Source of the DNA: Dioscorea cayenensis subsp. rotundata
Lineage: Eukaryota > Streptophyta > Magnoliopsida > Dioscoreales > Dioscoreaceae
Length of the DNA stretch: 64,000 nt
Reading direction: 5' to 3'
Assembly: GCF_009730915.1 (NCBI RefSeq)
Contig: NC_052488.1
Span: forward strand, 20,454,305 to 20,518,304
Positions 1 to 12,480 of the stretch are shown one piece after another. Numbering within the stretch: the stretch's first letter is position 1; the number at the start of each line of letters is the position of its first letter. The translations under genes and the position numbers were made by a program. The notes beneath the pieces were generated by a model that ran no database searches, had not been told where the DNA came from, and was given only the letters and a program-made list of their open reading frames with translations.

Positions 1-1346
1 ATAAATTTAATTTATATAATTAAAAAAGTTTTGGGAAAAAAATAATATAAACATCAAAGCATTACTTAATTAAGATTTAATTTTTTAAATTTTTCTACTA
101 TGTGTTGAGCTAAAAAAACCATAGTTGTATCGATACAAGACTGTTTGAATAGAAAAATAAAATTTAAAAAACTATCTTGCATTTAAGATTTAATTTTTGA
201 TTGTTGTTTCAAAGGGATGGAAATAACAATAATTTTGTGAATAGAGGCATTTTAAATATACAATTTAAATCTAAAATAATATTAGATATTTTGGATTTTA
301 ATTTTTTTGAACTATTAGTTATTTTGAGTGAAAATAACAATAATTTTGTTAAGAGATATTTTTCATGTAAAACCAAATCCAATGAAAATATCAAACATTT
401 AGGATTTAATTTTTTAAATGATCTATTATTATGAGAAAAATAAAAATAACTTTATAAAAAAATTAAAAACAAAATCAAATCTAAAAAAATCAGTCATCTA
501 GGATATAATGTTTTGATAAGAAATAACCACAACTTTGTCGATAAAGACAATTTAAAAAAACAAACTTTTAAACATATGTTGTTCTCAGTAAAGACAATGA
601 TAGATTTGCCGATGAAGACAATTTATATACCAAAATCAAATCCAAAAAAGTAACTGAAGTTTTGTCGGATGAAGATAATTTAGTTTCTCAACCTCTATTA
701 TCCTGAAAAAAATAACTAACATTTTGTCGGTATAAGACCATTTCGATACAAAAAAACAAAATCTAAAATATCATTATACATTTAAAATTCAGCCTATTTA
801 TTCAACAATAATTTTGAAAATATAATCTAAAAACATCAAGTAAAAATCAAATCTAAAATAACTATAACTTTATTGAGGCATTGTTGATGCAAAAATATGA
901 TTAAAAAACAAAATTAGGTGTACCAAATATTATCGTCTTTTAGGTTTTTTTCATCCATGCAATTCTTATCCTACCGTGTGTTAACATTCCATGGAATTTT
1001 AGAGCATCAAGCAAGTTACTCCTCAGGTTAAGACATTTGAGATATTGATTTGATGTCATCCAATGAGATTTGAATATTCACATAGAACTAATATACTTTA
1101 AAACCGATAGATATTAAAATTACATGTTGAGTATTATTATATCATAATTAATTTTTTTAGTATTATATAAAATTTTCATTTATTATTGTATGAAATAATA
1201 ACTTGATATTAAAATTTGTTTATGTATTTATATTAAAAAGTTTCAACATAGTATCGGAGCCATCATTTAAATATTTATTATCATATTATGCAGGTCATTT
1301 TATTTATTCACCATTGATATATGAATGTTTATTTGCTCACTCACAC
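1..1346. other. AT-rich intergenic DNA, no gene seen
   Basis: Strongly AT-rich sequence with many short A- and T-runs. Several short phrases recur around 200-900 (for example variants of aataacaataattttgt), which suggests an old degenerate tandem or satellite-like array, but the copies are too diverged to set a unit by eye. No reading frame here resembles a protein. Confidence 0.6.
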
Positions 1347-1362
1347 AAGTTTGTTTATGAAT

Positions 1363-1537
1363 ACCAACGGCCTTTGGGTCAATTGGTATCGGGTCCCTTA
1401 CGTAGAGCGTTTGTTTCGGGGAGGACCCGAGATCGAACCTCATGTTATCTGCAGGTGAGGCAGCGTGGATCGGTGTTGGCGCTCTCCCATACGTCATGGC
1501 GTTTTCGGGTTACGGTCTTGTCTTTTTTTCTCAAAAA
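1363..1537 (+). mobile_element. tRNA-derived SINE with 16-bp target-site duplication
   Basis: A GC-richer 175-bp insert in AT-rich DNA. It is flanked by a perfect 16-bp direct repeat, aagtttgtttatgaat, at 1347-1362 and 1538-1553. The head reads like a pol III A box (ggtcaattggtatcgggtcc, about 1377-1396), a degenerate B box follows (gagatcgaacctc, about 1429-1441), and the 3' end is T-rich and then A-rich. Direct repeats of this length, internal promoter boxes and a simple tail are the hallmarks of a SINE mobilised by LINE machinery. The perfect duplication implies a fairly recent insertion. Family not identified. Confidence 0.8.
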
Positions 1538-1553
1538 AAGTTTGTTTATGAAT

Positions 1554-2360
1554 GTCACATTAAATTATGATGGTATCATTAGCTATTATGTTTTATAGAG
1601 AAAACATGAACCAGGGAATAAAACATGTATATTACATGAAACTTTTATTATTTTATTCTTTATAATTTTTATATAATTTTTAATTTTAAACAAAGAGATG
1701 ATTGAGACTACTCTAGGCGTTTGATGGTGTGGAAATCAGTGACATTGCCCTTTCACTCACCGAAAGCTTTAGTTTGTACTGTGATTTGTGATTGTTAAAT
1801 TTGAGTGCCAATGCCATCAATTGTTGATAGAAAAAGAAAACCATTTGCTTTATTTAATTAAAGAATTTAATAGTTTATCTTTGTTATTGAGAAATAAAAA
1901 TGAAAATAATCTCAAGAGTTTGTCTTACATGCATATAATTTTTTTCAATTAAAATTTTTAAATAATGAATATGTATTTATAATTTCTCTTCTTAATCCGG
2001 TGATTTAAATATATAATAATATAAATAATAAAATAAAATAAAATTAAATTAAAATATGAAATATATTTATCTCTATCAAGTAATTAAGTTGAGTTTCTGG
2101 TTTACAAATATTTATTTAATTTTGACATTAAGAAAATTTTTAATTCTTTAAATATTTTAAAAACCAGAATTCAAAACCCACACTTTTTTTAAAAATAAAA
2201 AATAAAAATAGTGTTCTGAAACACTTTTTACTATGTAATGAAAACATGGTAATTTCATAATTTTTTATTATAAACAAATTATAAATTATCATATAGTAAA
2301 AAGTTGGACACGTGTACGGTCGTGATTCATATTAATTAAATATATATTTTTTTTAAAGGC
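1554..2360. other. AT-rich intergenic DNA
   Basis: Nothing gene-like was seen. Runs of A/T dominate and no frame codes for a recognisable protein. Confidence 0.6.
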
Positions 2361-2665
2361 CGAGTTCCCGCGTCCGAATTCTACACGTGTCAAGGCTGGC
2401 GATTAATCGGGGCTCTCCTCGGCTGCGCCGAGTTTCTCGATGGTCGTCGGCCACGTTGACTGTTGTCCAACATAACACCAAACTCGTCAGATTCTTGGGC
2501 CCCACCAACCGTACAATCACCGGTCATTAGTTGGCCCCATGATTCCGGGCCTACGAGCCCACCAATTGGATGAGTGTCTCTAACCTTGCTGGGCCTTTTC
2601 CCTGGCTTGCTGGAACACTCTAGCTTAACCTCATCCAACACATTCTCCTCTCCCTCCATTATTAT
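2361..2665 (-). other. GC-rich island with an 89-codon open frame of unknown nature
   Basis: An abrupt GC-rich block between AT-rich flanks. An ATG-initiated open frame on the minus strand (2390-2659) starts MEGEENVLDEVKLE and is Pro/Arg/Gly-rich towards its end. I recognise no domain, no neighbouring exon continues it, and there is no clear promoter. It could be a captured or stranded gene fragment, a GC-rich transposon piece, or chance openness in GC-rich DNA. Several GGGCC(C) words occur, as in plant promoters. Confidence 0.3.
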
Positions 2666-2919
2666 AATAATTATTATTAAATTATTATTATAAAATTAAA
2701 TTAAGAAAAAAATAATATATATTTTATTAGATAATAAAATAATTACCAAACACCATTTGGGATATTGGTATCGGATCTCTTAGAAATAAAGGGAGGGAGT
2801 TAAGGGAACAAGCACCCCCTTGGCCGAGCTTATAATATATATATTAGATTTTATCACAGTAGGCTACTTCACCCTGTTAAAATTTATTATGATGAATAAA
2901 ATTTTCAAATTCTAAATAA

Positions 2920-3250
2920 ACAACTTCACACTCATATTCATGATGTCAAAAGAATTTTGATTTTGTTGAATGAGATGATTTTGCAAGTTTTGATATGAAG
3001 CTAGTAAAAAGGGAAAGTATTTAGTTTTCCAACTAGTTTATCACATTATTGAATTGGCTTTAATTTTATTGATAGCAATATCATCAATTGAAAATGCTTT
3101 CTCAGTAATGAATATTATCAGAACCGAGTTGTGCAATAAGATGTGAGATAAAATGAGGCGAATGGTTGAATAATATAATGATATCTTAGCGTTGAGACGA
3201 CATGTGCTTTCCATTTCGATACAATTTTAAAATATGTAAACATGAATGAT
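2920..3250 (+). mobile_element. hAT-superfamily transposase relic (C-terminal dimerisation region)
   Basis: In one frame about 3039-3155 reads ELALILLIAISSIENAFSVM followed by NIIRTELCNKM, which matches the conserved hAT C-terminal dimerisation block (family pattern LALxLPVATASVERxFSAMxxVKxxLRN). The frame then meets a TGA at about 3144 and a TAA at about 3170, and no upstream transposase is intact, so this is a dead fragment. The sequence near 3386-3430 (cagcaccccttag) resembles the ends seen on such plant elements, but a matching left terminus was not found. The family assignment rests on motif recall. Confidence 0.6.
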
Positions 3251-3429
3251 TCAACCACTATGTAAACTTGTAGTGGTAGTAGTTAGTTGTATGTATATTT
3301 TATATTTTTTAAATGATTAATTATTATAATCTCAAATTTGAATGAAAATAAATTTTTTAATCTTTATATTTTTTTCAAATTGAACTCAGCACCCCTTAGT
3401 TTTAGTTCTAGCTCCCGTCATTGGGGTCC

Positions 3430-5595
3430 CTTGACGATAAATAAACTTGCTTAAAGTAATGGCACATGTGTTCTTGAGCTTGCAGTTTATACTCCACATA
3501 TGTGCATACTTTTAACACATTATCTACCCACATTCATCAATAAAATAAAATAATTCTTTTCCTTCGCTTTTCTCTCACTCTAATAATTGAGAGGCATCAT
3601 TATGCTAATAAGATGTATCATCAAATGTTTTTATCAATCAATTAAATATGTAATATACCCTATTAATAGTGTTGTTATTTCATTAAGTCGTGTCTATTTA
3701 GTTAGACATAAAGAAAATTTAATACCTACAATATAATTCGTTCGATGTCCACACCTTAAATCAATCAATTTGTTATGGTCCTAACTGACTATGATTTTGG
3801 TTTCCATTTTTTCCCCTAAAATATATATATATATATATGTTTTTTTATTATTTTGAATTAAAAGTTATTTACGTTCGAAATATATGTTATGAAAATTGTT
3901 CTGTGCATCAACATTTTAATATTAGATTATTATTTTTATATAGTTATTAGTTAACGGTAAATATTGTCTTTTTAATTTTCTATAAATAAAAAAATCTTGT
4001 CTTTTTTTAACATTTAACTTAATTTGTAATTTATATTTATAATATATTTTTTTGGACAATTTTTATATTTTATTATCAATGATTTAGATGATATGAACCA
4101 CGGTTAAGTTCAATCAATGAATTATTATAAAGTTTAAAAAATTTATGAGCTAAGTGGAATATAATCTTTGATCATTTATCGAAGATTCACATTAATCCAA
4201 TCTCATGCAATACACATAGCAAATAATATATATCTAGTAAAAGCACAAAAATAAAAGTGAAAGATTTCATACACTCTAATGGATGAGAGACGAGCATAAA
4301 GGTAAAATTCAACATAGAAAATGATTGTAAAAAGAAATGTTAATATGGAAACACACTTGGTCGGATGAGAGATTAATACATAGCAAAATTAAACAAAAAG
4401 TAGAGCTAGGTTCTATTTATTTAGTTTATTTTCCAATAGATGAGATAGGAATCCAATTTTTTTACTCATATAATGAGTTATCTTGATAAGCTTTGTTAAT
4501 CATTTGATGTCACTCATGTGATGATTAAAGGGCCCAATACTATTTCTTTTCAATGAGAATATTAGTTCATCTTCCACATCCAGTGATTCACCTTTTAAAA
4601 ATAAAAAAAGATTCGTTTTAAAAGAAATTCTTACAAATAAATAAATAAAATAAAATGAATAAACATAAAAGGTTAGGCAAGCACATTGAAAAATAACATT
4701 CAACAAAGATTCAAGTAAGACCAACAATCAAGTTGTATATTACTAACCAGGTTTCAATTAGAACTTTTTCATAAATGATGAGAGTTCAAATCACCGATAA
4801 TGATACATTTTTAAGAGTATGAGTAGTGGTTTTGTGCGTATGATTTCAACACCCTATATATGTATCTCCCCTCACTTGTTTCTACTGAAATTTGTACATG
4901 TCTTTGACTTTCATGACGGGCTAACCACTAGTTAACAAAAAATTAAGTCTTTTTATAATTCATACTATAAAGAAAATTTAAGATTGCAAAGTAGCATATT
5001 AATGTTTTATTTCTAATTAAAAAATAAATAAACCACTAAAAGTTTAATCTTTCTTGAAACTTCTTTTTTTTCGATTTATTAGAGAATTTAGAGTGAATAT
5101 GAGCTAGTAAAAAGTTTTCACAAACAATTTTTTTAATAACATATTTATGACTATTTCTTTTTTTAAAGAAAATTTTTTAAGATTATTTTTGTTTCATTTT
5201 ACAATTAAACACTGATTTTTTAGGTTCTGAATTTTTTATAACCTTTGCATGGCATGGCATGAAATAATAAAGCTTGGGTTTTAACTAAATTAAATAAAAA
5301 AAAATCCAAATTGATGCATTTATTAAAAGTAAATTTTTTATTGTTATTTATTTATTTATTTTGAGAAATATGGACAATCCATGAGAAATTTTTTTTTGAT
5401 TTTTAAATAAGGAGATAAATGAGATATGTTGTCTATCACAATGGTGGTTGCATTGTTTTTATTAAACAAAAAATATCTTACTAAAATTTTGATTAAAATA
5501 TTTATATGTAGTTATAAAATGAAAGAAAATTATGTTTTAATCTGTATGATTTAATCCCACCCCTGTGATTTAAATAAATCAAAAGTTTAAATCTA
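3430..5595. other. AT-rich intergenic DNA
   Basis: No gene seen. It contains a short (AT)n tract at about 3820-3838 and many A/T runs. The open frames in this stretch show no domain and no amino-acid bias beyond that expected of AT-rich DNA. Confidence 0.6.
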
Positions 5596-5599
5596 TTCA

Positions 5600-5632
5600 A
5601 ATAAGCCCAATTGTAGCCCATGGGCCCAAAAC
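5600..5632 (+). promoter_or_regulatory. Site II (TGGGCY) cluster upstream of eIF3k
   Basis: Within about 120 bp upstream of the eIF3k start, aagcccaatt, agcccatgggcccaa and neighbouring words supply several TGGGCY/GGGCCC motifs on both strands. These bind TCP-type factors in promoters of plant ribosomal and translation genes, so their presence here fits a housekeeping translation factor. There is no clear TATA box. The motifs are seen; the function is inferred. Confidence 0.5.
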
Positions 5633-5721
5633 AATGTTATCAATGAAATGGATTCAACGAACGGCCGGGGTTCAAGTTCTTTGCCTCTCGCCGTTTCTAG
5701 GGTTTCGCGTTCCCCATCGAA

Positions 5722-8700
5722 ATGGCGAGAGATCGAGAGGCTTCGCAGTCGCCGCAGCAGCAGTATACGGTGGAGGAGCTCGTGGCTGTGAATCCTTACA
5801 ATCCCGACATCCTCACCGATCTCGAGAACTATGTCAATGAGCAGGTGTGTCCCTCTGGTTTTGATTTGAATTTCTCTTTGTTCTATCGTTTTCGTTAAAA
5901 TTGGCTGGTATGTTCATGCGAATTGATTTTATTGATGCGGGAAAGATTTGATTTTTTGATGTTTGGGGCAACGAAAATTCGTAACTTTCGATTTTAAGGA
6001 CGAGAACTTAAATATTTTACGCGTCAAACTTTGTTGTTACTTAATTTCTGGTTGGTTTATTGTTCTTACATATTGAAGTTGTTGATTTGAAAAAAGATTT
6101 GATTTTGGATGCTTGTGGTGAGAAAAGTTCAGAGCTTTTGAGTTATATGCATGAGAATTTATGTCTCCGGGTCATATGTTATTGCTTGCTTGTTCGAATG
6201 AGACTTTAAATATCAACATATAATCTGATTGGTGTGTTGGGGCAAAAATCACATCCAAACTAAAAAATGTGGTTTAATTGCATGATTGTAAAATAAAATT
6301 GTGCCAGTTAAATATTTAAGAATATTGAGGATGGTGGTAGACCACTGACTTAAGTGATCATTGTCCAAATTGGCATTGACCATTGACTTTGAATCATGCA
6401 AATGTGGTATGCGGTACACAGCTTGTCTTTTGAGAATATGTTAACCATTGGTGGTTTAACCAGACAGATTAACTTTGTAAATATTGTATCTTGTTTGGCG
6501 ATCTTCGTGTATCTCCATGGAGCAGAGTGGGAAAGTTAATATGTTGGTCATAGGATCAAGATGCTTGCATTGCATTGCCTTGTTCTCTATTCCTTTGAGT
6601 ATTCCCCTTTAGTGCTTGATGTTTCTTTATAAATTTGCCTTTATCCATTGGGCTTTGACACATCATGATGTGGGAACCGTCCTAGGCAAGACTGTTTATT
6701 ATGTTTTCATGTAGTATTGTGCGCGAGCCTTCATGCATATCATACTTTGGATACCCTCAAGAAGCAGAATGAGGCAGTTAATCATTTCACATATAAATTT
6801 GAGATGCTTGCATGGTCTTTGCCTTTTGATCTATTTAGTGTAATTAAAAGCGCTAGGCGCCCTTGAGGCGATGAGAATGTAAATCACCTAAGGTGTTAAG
6901 CAACACTCTTGGCGCTCGCTTGAGTGACATGAAGCATGATTTTAAAAAATAAAAAAAAATTGCTGAAATTGCATAAGATTGAACTTAAAGTACTATAAAA
7001 ATCATCTACTAAAATAAAATTATTAACATAATATGTTGCTTCAATATGCTGCTTCAATAATCTTCTCAAAGTAGAATTTCTTCCCAATTAAACTTCTTTA
7101 TCTTTCACATAAAATATCTCAAGTTTTCTTTTACCTTTCTTATGAAGTTACTTTTTTTCTTCATCTCTTTCTTTGCTTTATTTCTTTCTTTGCTTTATTC
7201 TCTCCTAAAAAGTCTCTCTATATTCTCAATAGTTGCCTTTGTTTGTTTTGAAAAAATAGAAAACCTCTCTTCTTAATTGTTGCACTTTCTAGGTATAATT
7301 GTTTATATTCTTGAAGAGCATTTGTTACTTTATAATATAGTTCCCTAAAAAGCATTTTGAACATGTAAAAAAAAGAAAACTAACAGAGGCAATGTTTTTC
7401 TTGCTTTTTTTGCATTGCGCTTTAGGCAGCAATTCTTTGATGGCGCCTCGCCTAGAGGGTTATAAGACATTATAGCCTTGCCTCGCTTGGGCGCTTACGC
7501 AAGCACTTTTTGCACTTTTAATAACACTAGATCTATTCCTTTCAATTCTTCCTTCTGTCACTTTCTGTTTTCCCCGTATTGCTTTTATCCATTGGCCTGT
7601 GAGTTTGACTTTTGAATGTACATCATGATGTGGGAAATCTTTATAAAACATATATCAGTATCATGATTGAACATATTAGTTAGTAGACCCATCCTGGCCA
7701 GGGCCTTCGTTATTACATTATTATATAACACTGTGTGCAATCCTTCATGCACATCATACTTTCTTAGAATTATTTACGCAAGTTATAAGCAGACTTGCTT
7801 GGTATGTAAAATTTTAGTGTTCTGTGTGGCCTATTGATTTTTGGAACTTTGCTTATGGAAAGCTTCCTGCTCAATTTATTGGCCTCAGCTGTTTGTCTAG
7901 TTGCCTGCTTTTTTTATAGTTGTTGTATTCCATTTATCTCCATCAATTTTAATGTCAATTTTATTCACCATGCTACCTCTTATTCATGATATAGGTTACA
8001 AATCAAACATATAGTTTGGATGCAAACCTCTGCCTTCTTCGCTTTTATCAGGTAAGGAAAATGCCTCCACAGTTGTAAGAGGAATATTTGGTTCCTTGTA
8101 AAAATGAGCCGCGTTACTCTTCTTACATCTTTTACAGTTTGAGCCAGAACGCATGAATATCCAGATTGTAGCTCGGATCTTGATTAAGGTATGTGAGTGT
8201 TTAAACTAAGAAATAGGAAAGTATAACAAGAAAATTTGTCTTGCAAATAAAAGCCTTATGATCCTGTGTTGTCATCCTTTCTTACTTTGGTATTCTGCTT
8301 CTGCTTCTGACAGGCTCTCATGGCTATGCCAGCTCCAGACTTTGGCCTCTGTCTCTATTTAATCCCTGAACAAGTGGTATAATTTTATTTCTACTGTGTA
8401 ATTGAGTGTATAATTGAGATTTGAGGCAAGGTTGCATGATTATACTGCCTTGAATAAACCCTACTTTTGTCTAAATTTATAGCTTGATATCATGTTAGCC
8501 AATTTTTTTTTTCTGCCTGCCTTACCAGCAAATGGAGGAGCAGTTTAAGACCTTGATTGTTCTCTCTCACTACCTTGAGGTATGTAGTCTGACCTGTGAT
8601 GGTCTAAGAATGTCATTTGTTGATGTTCATGGTCTAACTTTTTTTATATGATGAACTTTCTTTGGTGAACCAGACAGCGAGATTCCGTCAATTCTGGGAT

Positions 8701-9538
8701 GAAGCAGCAAAACACCGTAGCATACTTGAAGTTATTCCAGGTAACATGAATTTTTGCAATACTTGCAGTCATTTCTGTTTCTTGGAAATGCCTCTCGTTG
8801 TTAAAGTTAGAACATGGCTAATGTTGCATTTGTATCTAGTCTAATTTTAAATGGTTTACCTGCTAAATTACTATATTTCCTTTTCAAACTATGGTCCAAC
8901 AATTGGTCATATTCTTACTTGTAATTCATTTGGACATGTAAAAATTTTGTTCTAGATCTCGATCCTGACTAGATGAAATATTTATTTTTCTCACAAATAT
9001 TTATGATTAATAATTTTAATTGAATAAAGAGATTTGGTTCAGGTTTTGAGCAAGCAATTCAAGCTTATGCAATTCATATCCTCTCATTAACCTACCAGAA
9101 GGTACCCAGGCCTGTGCTCGCAGAGGTAATCAATTAAGCCTTTTGTTTTTATCTTTTTATTCATTAAGATTCAGATCCCATTGTACTTGTACCAAGAGAG
9201 AAAAAAGTAAAGCAAATCGATGGAATCTAAAATCTTCTATCTTCTTCGGCCAAGGCTACTCATGAACGTCCCAATGTGTGCTATATCACATCCGGTGTCA
9301 TTTTTAGCATCTGATTCTAAAGTTTATTGATCAGGCAATCAATCTTGAAGGTCCAGCATTGGACAAAACTTTAGAGTATCAGGTCGCAAACTGTGGCTGG
9401 GTCCTCGAGAAGGGTCATGGTCGAGATCAGCTTATTGTTCTTCCACGCAATGAGTTCAACCATCCAGAGCTGAAGAAGAACACCGAAGACAGCATGCCAT
9501 TAGATCATGTTGCAGGCATCTTCCCCATTCTTGGCTGA
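5722..9538 (+). CDS. EIF3K: Eukaryotic translation initiation factor 3 subunit K (eIF3k)
   Basis: eIF3k is a small non-core subunit of the eIF3 complex, which binds the 40S ribosome during cytosolic translation initiation; it carries a HAM/PCI-type helical domain and a winged helix. Eight exons splice in frame: 5722-5844, 7995-8051, 8138-8188, 8314-8376, 8529-8579, 8674-8740, 9043-9125, 9335-9538. The product is 232 residues, close to the usual plant length of about 226. It starts MARDREASQSPQQQYTVEEL and contains the family phrases NPYNPDILTDLENYV, LCLLRFYQFEP, RFRQFWDE and NHPELKKNT. The start is the first ATG after a T-rich leader and gives the expected N-terminus. Intron 1 is over 2 kb and holds repeated DNA. 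The gene is convergent with the GDSL gene; 331 bp separate the two stop codons. Intact as far as seen. Confidence 0.93.
6590..7780. repeat. Diverged direct repeat of about 200 bp in eIF3k intron 1
   Basis: The stretch near 6645-6760 (tttatccattgggctttgac, then catcatgatgtgggaa, then cttcatgcatatcatacttt) recurs near 7575-7765 (tttatccattggcctgtgag, then catcatgatgtgggaa, then cttcatgcacatcatacttt) in the same order. The copies differ by substitutions and indels and flank the repeat-rich block. This indicates an old local duplication within the intron. Confidence 0.6.
6845..7535. mobile_element. Probable DNA-transposon insertion in eIF3k intron 1
   Basis: Two GC-rich, repetitive edges (gcgctaggcgcccttgaggc near 6850; a set of gcgcctcgcctagagg-like words at 7442-7500) enclose an AT-rich middle. 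Edges rich in GCCTCGCC/CTAGGCGC words, partly inverted relative to one another, are common on non-autonomous hAT-like plant elements. I could not fix a clean 8-bp target duplication, so the boundaries and family are tentative. The block lies between two diverged copies of a flanking sequence (about 6590-6780 and 7560-7780). Confidence 0.4.
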
Positions 9539-9869
9539 CTTAGCTTTTGCATTTGAAAACAAATCATCTCGGCGTATCGCTTCTCGTAGGGTTCTTGTAA
9601 TGAAACTTTGGATTTTTGGCTACCAAATCCACAGTTTGAAATATATCATTTGAATGAATTTGGGATTTTCAGCAATTCAAACTCATGTTGTTCTTTTTGT
9701 TATTAATTTATATAAATTTTGTCAGTCTTATTCAGCCTCTTGTAATGAAATTTTTTTCTGTATTATTATGCATGGTGTTTTTCGCAATTGAGAAAATTTT
9801 CGGATAAGTAAATAATTTAATAGAAATTCAATCAACCAAACCATTGAACCACAACAATCTGCCAAGCAA

Positions 9870-11381
9870 TTATGTTACAGAAACAAATCCTAAATCAGAT
9901 TGTTCATGCACAATGACATCTTCAACTCGCAAATTCTGAAAATCACTGAAAAGGTCCTGGAAAGTATATGATCCTGGCAATGAAGCTGTGGCAGTCCATA
10001 ATTCCAATGCAAGCTGCTCATGAACTTTTTCTGATACATGAACAGAATCCCACCACAAATACTCATTTGAATCTTCACACACTTCATAATTATCCTTTTT
10101 CTTCTTTCTTCCACAACTATTTATTCCTCTAAATGCCCCCTTCCCACAACAAGCATTCACTGCATCCTTGAATCCTATAAGAACAGAAAAATTTTGCTTA
10201 TATCCCTTCTTTTTTGTTTCTGCATGAATGGGAAGAATTAAAGGAGGTATATAGAAAGAGAATTACCATATTCTGAAGGAAAATGGATTCTCTTATCCAT
10301 CCATTCAAAGAAATTTGAATGAACATACTTAAATCCTTTGTAAATGTGTTGTTGTATAATGAGAGTAGCTGAAAGTGCTCTGTTATGTGCCATTGCAATC
10401 TCAGAGACTTCCTCAAAACAGCTTCCATTCTTAGTATTTGGATTCAATGCTCTTAGACTTGGCATGCAACCCAATGGCATTAAATCCAACACACAAAACT
10501 TCCTAGCTCCTCTTTCATATAAATCCTGCCAATATATATATATAAATATGTGATTCTTTTTTTAAAAAAAGGAAAAAAAGAAAAAAAAATTATGGTAAAC
10601 TCACTTGGATTGCTTGTGATAAGTTGCCAGTGACCATTCCTACAAAATCTTCAACTGAGAAGGTCTCTTGCATGTTAGGATTGAAGGTATATCCATGGAG
10701 GTAGTCATTGGTTCCAATGCTGATTAAATACACTGCTTTTGATATCAATGTCTTGGCCTCTGTTTCACCAAGCTCTTCTTGCAAGGATTTCTGCAACTCC
10801 TCAAACTGTTTGATTTGTGTCTCAAAGTTGATCACCTGCATTTATTCACTCATTATAATAAAAGAAAAGCTTCATTAATTCTGCATTTATTAAAATATGT
10901 ATATGAATATATAAGACAATTAAAAAAACACTCACCAATCCTTGATTAGTTTCAGATAGAATTCCAGCTCCTGCTGATGCAAAGTTGGCACCATTGATGA
11001 ACTTAGCAGAAGGTTGCAAGAATGGTGGAATTGCAGGTATGTTTGCAAGTTCAGCTGCAGAAATGAAATCAAAGGTTTTAATATGCATTGCGGTTCAATT
11101 TCTGATTATAAATACTAACCGATGAAGTCTACAAGCACACGGCCATCAGAAAATCTCCCGGTCGGGCCATTGAAAAATCCGTTTCGACCGTATGGATGAT
11201 AATCTGCCTTAAAGTTTGCCACAGACTTAATGTGATTGTTTGTTCCTGCATCAACTATAGAGTCACCAAAGATGAACAAGGCAGATGTTGGAGTTTTCAA
11301 TGAACTCGATATCGAATATCTTGCAAGTGTTGTTATTACAATGAGTAGAACAAAGGAAGGGGATGATTTTGGAGTTGCCAT
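9870..11381 (-). CDS. GDSL esterase/lipase, secreted (SGNH hydrolase)
   Basis: A plant GDSL-family serine esterase, probably extracellular, hydrolysing lipid or acyl esters; the substrate is unknown. Five exons, read from the start: 11381-11120, 11054-10936, 10835-10605, 10525-10267, 10174-9870. The product is 391 residues, slightly long for the family (about 350-380). Residues 1-26 form a hydrophobic signal peptide. Block I FIFGDSIVDAG carries the nucleophile Ser41. Block II NFASAGAGI supplies the oxyanion Gly, block III GTNDY (about 168-172) the Asn, and block V DSVH the catalytic Asp333/His336. All key residues are present. The C-terminal tail after block V is about 50 residues longer than usual, which accounts for the extra length. 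The five-exon structure is typical of plant GDSL lipases. The closest recalled subgroup is GLIP1/GDSL 1-5-like, but orthology is not shown. Confidence 0.92.
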
Positions 11382-11399
11382 TGTGTCTTTAGTTTGTTC

Positions 11400-12420
11400 A
11401 ACATGTACATAGCTTTGAACTCAATATAATCATTCAAACTTTCAGATAAAATAAAAAAATAAAAAAATTTGAAAGTTTCAAGGTTTGCTTTTGGCTGATG
11501 TTTGTGTTTGATTGGTTTGGAATTATAAGCTTTCTGTATTCCAAATGGCAGATTAACATGATTTGTTAATTGTTTTCATTTAGTTAATGATCAATTGAAT
11601 TAGTCAAAAGTTCAATTCATTTTGTGTTTTATTTTGTCTCTTGTTCTACTCTTGAACCTTGCTTTATTAACTTAATTTAATCTTTATAAGCACAATACCT
11701 CAAGTGTTTTTGAATTAAAAAAAAAAACTCAATATTTTTAGATCAAACCTTGCTTTATTAATTTAATTTAAACTTTATAAACACAATACCTTAAGTGATT
11801 TTAAATTAAAATAACTCAATTTATAACTCACATTTTATAAAACATTAAACTAAATACTCACACAAAATCAAAACAAGACCAACAACTCTAAGTTATTAAC
11901 ATTTTTGTAAAATCTGAACCTAAACTGTAACATTTTTGTAAAAAATAAACTCTAAATAAAAAAACTAAATTAAAAATAAAGTGTATCTATATATATATAT
12001 AAACAAACTGTAGCATCTTTATGTCATTGAAATGACATAACTTGATAACATCTTCAGACAGAATGAAAAATTTTGAAGATAAGATTTGAAGGAAGAATCT
12101 TTTATCTTTCAAAAAAAGAAAAAAATAAAAAAAGCAGCAAATTTTCTTCAGATTATATTCCTTGTAACCTTGTTTAGTTAGTGTTTGCTGACGCTGACAT
12201 GCCAATTAAATATGAAGAAATAAATATGTTTATCCTATAATTACTTAACTTTTTGTCTTATCTATACATTATATACTTTCTATAACTTTGTATTTTGGAG
12301 ACATTCAATGTATCATATCACCCATTATGGATCTCCTGATTTGTCTGTGGAAATGATCAAATTTCATAACATGGTACACAGTTGTAACATGCTTTCAATA
12401 TTTAATTTCTCAAATGTTAT

Positions 12421-12480
<60 letters not shown>

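Noticed and set aside
12424-12474. Long (AT)n tract as a possible regulatory or replication element
   Set aside because: A plain microsatellite; nothing else supports a function.
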